This document shows, one piece after another, positions 59,438 to 64,000 of a stretch of DNA of 64,000 bases; the first letter of the stretch is position 1, and every line of letters starts with the position of its first letter. A model generated the notes under the pieces. That model was not told the origin of the DNA and made no database searches. It saw only the letters and a program-made list of their open reading frames with translations. This DNA is from Avena insularis. Its lineage: Eukaryota; Streptophyta; Magnoliopsida; Poales; Poaceae. A program made the translations under genes and the position numbers. The stretch spans positions 157,620,731 through 157,684,730 of the forward strand of contig CM042693.1 of the NCBI GenBank assembly GCA_023614405.1. Reading direction: 5' to 3'.

Positions 59438-60396
59438 TGTCAACACCTAGATTTTTAATCCTAGATGCATGTTATGCCATACATCGCAATCCCAAGATTA
59501 CCATTTTTACGGGACATAACAGATTGGTACCATAGTTCATCATCCATTACAAACCATAATAAAGGTCTTACAAATAAAGGATCTCATGATCCAGTCTTAA
59601 CACAATCAATGCAGCATAATAATATAATAACGGTAGCATGGGCGAGGCTCCATCTTCGTGGTCACAGGCAATGCTGACGATGGGAGATGATCCTAGTTGT
59701 CGTAGACTTCCTGTGGTCCATCCTCCTGATAGTCCTCTTCATAGTATGGCCACAGGAATAGCTAGGGACATAGCCATGAGTACTCTTTAAGTACTCGCAA
59801 ACTATCACTAACAAGTAAAGTGGTTCAAGTAGGAATGCTAAGCTTTAGGTTGTTTTGTAAAAAGCCAAGTTGATCTCTAGATGAGTTCAGAAGTAAAGAA
59901 AACTAGTGTAAGGTTTTATAACACCTAAGTGGGAACTTAATTTTCATGTTCACAACCCTATTGTGGTCAAGTCAAAGTCATGATTCATTTCACAGGTCAT
60001 TTTGAAAACATCTGACGACGGAACAGTATAGCTAATCGCTCCATAATCATGACGCGGCTATTCGAATAGTTTAACACTCTGCAGAGGTGGTACATTTTCA
60101 CCACAATATTCGATACATCCGTAGGGAACAATCCTCAATTCACCATACTCAATATGCAGATAATCAATCCTAACCTTTCAATTACACACCCTAGTATAGG
60201 CACCTCTCCTATGAGTTTGGGCTCCCAACCATGACCATCTGTCATATTGGGAACTGCACAGGTGTTCAATCATCACGAGGTAGCCTTAGCTCAAACGCCG
60301 GTCGCAAGGGAACCCATACTAAGGTATATAAACTTCCAGTCAAGCCCTACCTAATCTCGGGTATTGTGGTTGTATGGTAACATTGGAATGGTATTT
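59438..60396 (-). repeat. 5' LTR of R0, U5-side fragment
   Basis: Plus reading starts TGTCAACACCTAG, matching 17462 onward of the 3' LTR almost throughout. The dyad cluster is at 60058-60086. It stops at 60396, where a plus-oriented LTR (F1) begins. The remaining 3 kb of this LTR and the host junction are missing. Confidence 0.85.
60058..60086 (-). promoter_or_regulatory. Dyad cluster in the R0 5' LTR
   Basis: CTCTGCAGAG (60086-60077), spacer TGTTAAA, CTATTCGAATAG (60069-60058), read on the minus strand; both perfect. The third dyad has decayed (CCGCGTCATGAT). It lies 648 bases from the LTR end. Confidence 0.6.
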
Positions 60397-61692
60397 TGTA
60401 ACATCCCAAAAATGTTGAACAATGATTATCAAATTCCAATCACCAAAATTAGGGTTCACAAAAACTTTTGTTAATTAAAATCATATGAATGCATGTGTGT
60501 ATGTGATGATTGTGAATGCATGAATGGACTTGTGTGATTGATCTAAATAGCAAGGAAGGGTTTAAAGGTGAAAACAACATCATCTAAAACATTTCCAAGC
60601 AGAAAAAAATCAAGAGAAAATCAAAAACAAATCAAATTAGCAAATGGTCATTTCTGCCAATCTTGCTCACTAGACCACTTTGAGTGTTTCTAGTCCAAGA
60701 TTTCAAATAGAAACATTTCCATTTCTTTCCCCCCTTGCTAGACCAAGTAAAAGTGAATCAAATCCCACCTTTCAAACTTACAGAAACATTTGGCAACTTG
60801 ATTCAAATGAGAATTCAAATTGAATCTTTATCATATGTGAAGATCACCATTTCTCAAAACCCAACCAAACCAATTCCACTTGACCTTTCCAACTAGCCAG
60901 AGACTCCCTAGTATGTAACTAGCACACCCAAAAAGTTTGATTCAAAAATTCAAATTTGAATCTATTTTGGCCATTTCATCAAACACCTTGCTGGCACCAA
61001 ACAAACAAACCACAAACACTACTGTGAGCAGTGATCAGTGCCTAACTTGTTCCCTATCTAGCTCATACTACACTCTCGGTAGATCATCTAACTTGTTTAA
61101 CCCCTCTAGCTCACTATAAAGCAGACCATGCCATCAATGGCAAGTAGGCCGAGAGCACCCTTGCCACCGCAATGTCGCCAGCGAGCTAGGAGAAGCACTA
61201 GCCTCGCCAACCTTGTCTGGGACACTCTCCACCATCCACCGCCACCCCTTGTCCAAGCCCTGAGCCTTGCCAGCCAGTGGACCACACAGAAAGCTCGCGC
61301 CCAGTTTCTCTACGAGCATGCTAAGAGCGCGCCAGAGCGTCACCCGTGACACACGCCCACAGACCACGCGCTGCCCTCACCGCGTGCAATCAGGACCGCC
61401 ACCACCCCAGAAACGCCCGTTCACCGCCGCACGGACGATGGACATTTTGCGCCATTAAAACCACCGTCGGACCCGCTTAGAGCACCGTGATTTTCCAACC
61501 ATTTTGCACCACCCCACGCCGCGTGACCATGCCGTTGAGCTTAGCCAGGGGACACAGAACCATCCCCTACCTTTGCCCATGCTAGTAGCTCGCTGTAACG
61601 ACGACACCGATGAGCTCTGCCGCGCCATTCGGTCCCCTTCAGGCACTATAAATAGAGGCCACCCCAGCACGAATTCTTCACACCATCTCTGT
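60397..61692 (+). repeat. F1: truncated Tekay-like LTR (U3 and core promoter only)
   Basis: Starts TGTAACATCCCAAAAATG and follows the U3 order of R1: CAATCACCAAAATTAGGGTT, TGAGCAGTGATC, CCATCAATGGC.AGTAGGCCGAG, then the GC-rich promoter block. Similarity to R1 ends about 40 bases after the TATA box, near 61692, next to host-like sequence. The transcribed part of the LTR and the rest of the element are missing. The start differs from R1 and is closer to the R0 subfamily. The left neighbour TATTT cannot be tested as a duplication. Frames at 61128-61718 are accidental. Confidence 0.75.
61647..61654 (+). promoter_or_regulatory. TATA box of F1, pointing at the DUF295-like relic
   Basis: CACTATAAATAGAGGCCACC, identical to the R1 core promoter. 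It faces right, about 280 bases before the splice acceptor of the DUF295-like exon at 61928. Confidence 0.65.
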
Positions 61693-61697
61693 TTCAT

Positions 61698-61927
61698 GTG
61701 ATCCAAAGAGTCCCTCATTTTTTCATATAAGTGAATGATCGGTCCCTCTTTTAAAACTTAACAACTAGGAAAGTAAGATATGATAGAAATCCAAATATTC
61801 GAAATAGCAGAATAAGAAAAATCAATTACAAATAAGGATTTTCCTATTCACACTATTAGCGAGAACAATGAAGAATGCTGGTGTTAGAATATGTATGCCA
61901 GTAACACACTTTTTGTCTCCAATTCAG
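61698..61927 (+). other. Host-like noncoding sequence, probable intron end
   Basis: AT-rich sequence ending in TTTTTGTCTCCAATTCAG, a good plant 3' splice site with pyrimidine tract, directly before the DUF295-like exon. The upstream exon and donor are not present between F1 and here. Confidence 0.5.
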
Positions 61928-62516
61928 ATGTTGCAGGAAACAAGGAGCTGCCATTTGTAATCCCAACACCTATTCTGAAAGATCGGCCAGACATGAGGTT
62001 CCTCGCTCGATCGGTTGACAGCGAACGGTTGATGATCATAATTATGACATATGGCATGGGGGTTGCCCATGGCGAAGAGGCTGAAGTCATTCTCCAAGCT
62101 CAAAATGGGACTAATCTACGCCCATATCCAGCCGCTCATGTCTACGTTTTTGAACAAGATCCTAGATATACTGGACCTCCAGGGGTCATAGTTTGGAGGC
62201 AGGTTAACAGTCTGGGCAACAACTCTCTATTTCTCGGTATCAATTATCCAATAATTGACAAGATGATGAAGAAACACGGATGCTAGGCTCCTGATGAAAC
62301 ATTGTTACCATTCATGAGGAAAACTGTGTGTACACAACATATAGGAGGTTTCGCGGTATACAATTCCCTCAGATTAAACGGTGCAACCTGCACCCAACTG
62401 AAGGTGATCCTGTGGCAGTTATCAGCCTTTTTAAAGATGGTTGGAATAGTGTGCGACAGGCGGCAATTTGGTTTAGGCCTAGTTTAGGTGTGTTAGGATC
62501 ATTGTTCCATCTCTAG
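61928..62516 (+). pseudogene. DUF295-like (KIB1-4-type) protein, last-exon relic
   Basis: Reads DVAGNKELPFVIPTPILKDR, RFLARSVDSERLMIIIMTYG, YVFEQDPRYTGPPG and VIVWRQVNSLGNNSLFLGIN. The W-V-SLG-SLFLG element followed by a segment ending in NCVYTTY matches the C-terminal half of the plant DUF295 beta-propeller domain, common in large grass families of F-box-associated proteins; their role is mostly unknown. TAG at 62284-62286 interrupts it (after KMMKKHGC). Near 62320 the frame shifts, then continues RRFRGIQFPQIKRCNLHPTE and ends GVLGSLFHL with TAG at 62514-62516. The N-terminal exons are missing, so this is a truncated pseudogene. Family assignment is by eye; another F-box-associated family is possible. 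Confidence 0.5.
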
Positions 62517-63127
62517 ACTGAGTTGTGCATCTTTCTCGTGTATTGTTGTGTTATATTTTTTTTGCGTTGTGGTTCAACAGTTGACTGTTAGTACACTTTT
62601 TTGTTGGCTAGTTAGAATCAGCTTATATGAGCCATGCCATGCTTTTGTAATTAGTATTGCCTTCCACTTTATAATCCATGTAACGGTGCTTATCTTATAG
62701 CTTCATTTCTGTACTATATTTATCAGTACTGTTACTGTGCAGCTTTCTGTTCTCAAAGGAATATTCCTTTTGGATAGAAAAAGTAGGTCACCGTGGCCAG
62801 AAAACAGGCATTAACTGGGCCATAATTGATCTAGGATCGGTATGCCAAAGCAGGCCGAGTCGCCCTAGGATAATAGCCGCAAAAAAATATGTATGCAAAT
62901 TTCCTAAAAAACGTTATGCAGACCCCATATTGTCACTGATACATGGCATACTTTTGGCATGAGGCTAAAACCTTTTGGTGCTACCGTAAAATTACTTTTT
63001 CAATATGTATCCTCGATCATCCTTCCATAGTCTACTACCCCCAAATCAAATCCCTACCCCCTCACCACCACACACACACCACTCACTGTACCAAGCGCCA
63101 CCATCACTTCCATGCCAAACCCCTTCA
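62517..63127 (+). other. Spacer, no gene seen
   Basis: 3' flank of the DUF295-like relic and 5' flank of the next ORF. AT-rich with T runs; a short CACACACAC stretch near 63068. No feature supported. Confidence 0.4.
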
Positions 63128-63327
63128 ATGGCTCAAAAGCACTTCGGAGTGGCGATCCCGAGCTTCGTCCTGATCTTGAGCATTGCGCTCTGTCGATGAA
63201 TGTTGTCATGTCGGCGCGGGACTACGAGTATGGCAGGTTGGCCCTCATAGCTATCGTGGAAGGGCCCTGTCCTGCGAGGTCGCCAAATGACCTAGCGAAA
63301 TCTCTAGAGGCTATCCATGGACCATGG
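63128..63327 (+). pseudogene. Small secreted-peptide-like ORF, frameshifted and cut by an LTR
   Basis: ATG at 63128 opens MAQKHFGVAIPSFVLILSIA, a convincing signal peptide (short polar start, hydrophobic core, LCR end), but stops at TGA 63197-63199. One frame over, the sequence continues SMNVVMSARDYEYGRLALIA then VEGPCPARSPNDLAKSLEAI up to 63327, where an LTR-like start (TGTAACACCCC) replaces it. Small secreted, cysteine-containing plant peptides (defensin-like and related) have this layout, but only one cysteine is visible after the signal. I do not recognise the family. Either a pseudogene or a one-base sequence error at about 63190. Confidence 0.4.
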
Positions 63328-64000
63328 TGTAACACCCCAAGCAAACAAGCACTTGAGATGTTACCACATACAATACACATATAGAATTAACTAACAACTT
63401 TTAGGAATAATTGGCAGAGCCTCCTCTATTTATAAGGACATCCACGTTAGGTATATTATAGGAATACCAAAATGCATGAATATAACACCGGATGGAACAA
63501 GTTCTTCACCTCAAATAATATTCTCAAAAACTCTAAACCACTAAGAAATAACAATTTATCAAGCACACGCAAGAACATTACCAAAACTGTTCTAAAGTAC
63601 TATTCAACAGACTCCAAAACCCAACCAGTCAAGGTAATCTTACTATTTAAAAAGGAATCATTGTAGGATAAATGTAAGGTTGTGATGTGTAGTTGGTGGT
63701 GGCTCTAATCCCATATTCCCCATGCCTGACGTCCTCAAGGTTTACCTAAAAACATGAAAGCAACAAGGGTGAGTACAAAGACTCAACAAGTTCAAAATCG
63801 AATAGTAATTTTACATAAGTCAAAACACCAGGACATCATTAAACATCATTCATCCATTAAAACATAATATTATGTTCTATATTCCTATATGCTCATCTCA
63901 TCTCATCGCGAATACCGGTATCGCTCGAGTGGACACCCATCGGCATCCACTCGCTCCAACTCATGGAGGGTGCCTCCAAAGTGGGTCGCAACCCATCAAT
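63328..64000 (+). repeat. Probable start of another LTR element, runs off the window
   Basis: TGTAACACCCCAAGC begins abruptly inside the peptide ORF after CATGG. A TATA-like CTATTTATAAGG lies near 63427. Late in the stretch, GGGTGAGTACAAAGACTCAAC (from about 63769) resembles phrases in Gypsy LTRs. No coding sequence. The other end, and so any target duplication, lies outside the window. Confidence 0.35.

Larger units (their letters stand above)
17462..60396 (-). mobile_element. Element R0: old Tekay-like Ty3/Gypsy chromovirus, host of the nest
   Basis: One minus-strand element can be pieced together: 3' LTR 17462-21462, polypurine tract, pol (21501-21557 and 32040-34782), protease and gag (34783-36259 and 57942-58171), ORF0 (58415-59206), primer site (59423-59434) and part of the 5' LTR (59438-60396). 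Removing R2 restores a continuous chromodomain end. Removing 36260-57941 restores continuous gag that matches R1 base for base across the junction. The LTR pieces are clearly the same subfamily. The element carries many stops and is dead. The 5' LTR is cut at 60396 by F1, and the right target duplication is gone. Confidence 0.8.

Overview
This is plant nuclear DNA, almost certainly from a large-genome grass, probably Pooideae. The evidence is nested long-LTR Ty3/Gypsy retrotransposons, an Athila-type LTR beginning with the TGATACGTC...TATCTATAATTTTTGA signature typical of cereal Athila elements, and grass-style gene relics (DUF538, receptor-like kinase, DUF295-like). I see no bacterial or organellar genes, no intact host gene, no tRNA or rRNA gene and no CRISPR array. 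Family names come from protein motifs and element architecture read by eye; no database was searched.

Layout. 1-1945: minus-strand gag and LTR edge of a TAT-like Gypsy element (T0). About 1946-4465: rearranged Athila-like element (minus) with LTR, gag-protease and 3' noncoding part but no reverse transcriptase. 4466-9826: degenerate long LTR (plus, LTR-C). 9827-17456: remnant host island with a broken DUF538 gene, two kinase exon relics and a MITE-like element carrying tRNA-like Pol III boxes. 17462-60396: an old minus-strand Tekay-like chromovirus (R0), split by later insertions. 60397-61692: a truncated LTR promoter (F1). 61698-63327: second host island with a DUF295-like gene relic and a small secreted-peptide-like ORF. 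63328-64000: probable start of another LTR.

The nest inside R0 can be ordered. R2 (21563-32034, target duplication TTCTC) sits in the last codons of the R0 chromodomain. T1, a TAT-like remnant with an intron-bearing ORF antisense to its LTR, sits in R0 gag (36260-57941). T1 was then hit by R1, a complete 13.9-kb Tekay-like element (37339-51258, duplication TGACG), and by a 4.5-kb solo LTR, S1 (51699-56204, duplication TACGG). The two host islands were probably neighbours before about 44 kb of insertions separated them.

R1 has all structural parts (4-kb LTRs, tRNA-iMet primer site, polypurine tract, extra ORF0 before gag, gag-protease-RT-RNase H-integrase-chromodomain) but its polyprotein is broken by four stops and a frameshift. 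R2 has well-matched LTRs around a wrecked internal region, which suggests mobilisation in trans. Two element-level signals deserve most attention: a cluster of two to three DNA dyads that recurs at a similar place in eight long LTRs, with paired base changes that keep the symmetry; and a small inverted repeat just before the polypurine tract that also shows a paired change.
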